DNA of 5,791 bases from Candidatus Omnitrophota bacterium (GTDB lineage: Bacteria; Omnitrophota; Koll11; Aquiviventales; Aquiviventaceae). The DNA is taken from the NCBI GenBank assembly GCA_016196415.1, contig JACPXS010000006.1:1-5791 (forward strand). Direction: 5' to 3'. The position numbers and the translations under genes were made by a program. Within the stretch, counting starts at the first letter, position 1. Every line of letters starts with the position of its first letter. This document shows, piece after piece, positions 4,942-5,791 of the stretch. Below the pieces are notes generated by a model that saw only the letters and a list, made by a program, of their open reading frames with translations, was not told where the DNA came from and did no database searches.

Positions 4942-5791
4942 ATGGCACGACGTATAGTAATCTTCGATACGACGCTGCGCGACGGAGAGCAGTGTCCGGG
5001 GGCGAGCCTGACGCCGTCGGAGAAACTGGAGATCGCCAAGCAGCTTGCGCGCCTGGGGGTGGATGTGATCGAAGGCGGTTTTCCCATTGCCTCTCCCGGG
5101 GATGCGCAGGCCGTCAAGATGATTGCGCAGGCGGTGCGAGGCCCCACGATCGCCGCGCTGGCTCGTTCACTGCCCGCCGACATTGACGCGGCCGCCGCGG
5201 CGCTGGCTCCGGCCAAACGCAAGCGCATCCACGTCTTCCTGGCGACCTCGCCGATCCACCGCAAGTACAAACTGCGCAAGGCGCGGGAAGAAATTCTGCG
5301 GCAGGCGGTGTGGGCGGTGACGTACGCGAAGCGCTATAGCCGGGACGTGGAGTTTTCACCTGAGGACGCCTCGCGCACCGAGCCGGAATTTCTCCACCAG
5401 GTGCTTGAGGCGGTCATCACGGCTGGCGCGACGACGGTGAACATCCCGGACACCGTCGGCGTTGCCATCCCGGATGAGTTCGGCGCGCTCATCAAGGGCG
5501 TCGTCGAGCAGGTCCCGAACATCGACCGGGCCGCGGTGAGCGTGCACTGTCATAATGATCTGGGCCTCTCGGTGCCGAACTCGCTGGCGGCGATTCGACA
5601 CGGCGCCGGCCAAGTGGAGTGCACGATCAACGGGATCGGCGAGCGGGCAGGCAACGCCTCGTTGGAAGAGATCGTCATGTCGCTCAAGGTGCGGCCCGAT
5701 TTCTACCAGGCGACCACGGGCATCGATACGACACAGATCTCCAAGACGTCGCGGCTGGTCAGCAGCCTCACCGGCATCATCGTACAGCCCA
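4942..5791 (+). CDS. leuA: 2-isopropylmalate synthase (3' end beyond the window)
   Basis: LeuA condenses 2-ketoisovalerate with acetyl-CoA to give 2-isopropylmalate, the committed step of leucine synthesis. The 283 codons present cover the TIM-barrel catalytic domain: [16 protein letters not shown] (8-23) with metal ligand Asp14, [11 protein letters not shown], the PDTVG motif, HCHNDLG with metal ligands His202 and His204, and GERAGNAS with Asn238. These positions equal those of E. coli LeuA (Asp14, His202, His204, Asn238). [14 protein letters not shown] at the edge is the start of the linker that precedes the C-terminal subdomains and the leucine-binding regulatory domain, which are not seen. 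The motif set favours LeuA over homocitrate or citramalate synthase, and the ilv neighbours agree. The start has GGGGAG 6 bases upstream. No promoter of its own is evident. Confidence 0.95.
   Translation, partial: MARRIVIFDTTLRDGEQCPGASLTPSEKLEIAKQLARLGVDVIEGGFPIASPGDAQAVKMIAQAVRGPTIAALARSLPADIDAAAAALAPAKRKRIHVFLATSPIHRKYKLRKAREEILRQAVWAVTYAKRYSRDVEFSPEDASRTEPEFLHQVLEAVITAGATTVNIPDTVGVAIPDEFGALIKGVVEQVPNIDRAAVSVHCHNDLGLSVPNSLAAIRHGAGQVECTINGIGERAGNASLEEIVMSLKVRPDFYQATTGIDTTQISKTSRLVSSLTGIIVQP

Overview
The window carries a branched-chain amino acid biosynthesis cluster, entirely on the + strand: ilvB (acetolactate synthase large subunit), ilvN (its regulatory subunit), a small four-helix membrane protein, ilvC (ketol-acid reductoisomerase), an 85-residue protein I do not recognise, and the first 283 codons of leuA (2-isopropylmalate synthase), which runs off the right edge. 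Together IlvBN and IlvC perform the first two steps towards valine, leucine and isoleucine. LeuA draws 2-ketoisovalerate into leucine. The dihydroxy-acid dehydratase IlvD is not in the window.

The DNA is GC-rich and bacterial, with Shine-Dalgarno sites before several genes and ATG/GTG starts. No marker gene fixes the lineage. The ilvB-ilvN-ilvC-leuA order occurs in many phyla, and the look of the sequence (repeat-laden gaps, best match to uncultured-lineage proteins from memory) suggests an environmental genome of an uncultured group, but this is only an impression.

Layout: 1-268 is a non-coding leader with a GGCAGGC-rich palindrome, an inverted octamer array and a good extended -10 promoter (228-236) feeding ilvB. 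ilvB (269-2017) and ilvN (2131-2607) are separated by 113 bases holding an 11-bp inverted repeat. Between ilvN and the membrane gene (2891-3259) lie a 144-bp MITE-like palindrome with perfect 14-bp terminal inverted repeats and an inverted heptamer array. Between the membrane gene and ilvC (3458-4576) lies a second, unrelated inverted heptamer array. The 3' end of ilvC reads through a third, direct heptamer array that gives the enzyme a basic 42-residue tail and makes it overlap the next gene by four bases (GTGA). The gap before leuA (4942-end) holds a second copy of the octamer family seen upstream of ilvB.

The genes themselves look intact and conventional. The unusual part is the material between them: most gaps contain a different palindrome built from tandem 7- or 8-base units, first in one orientation and then in the other. 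Heptanucleotide tandem repeats (STRR sequences) are known from cyanobacteria, but the inverted head-to-head arrangement, the use of several different words within 6 kb, and the entry of one array into a coding region deserve follow-up.
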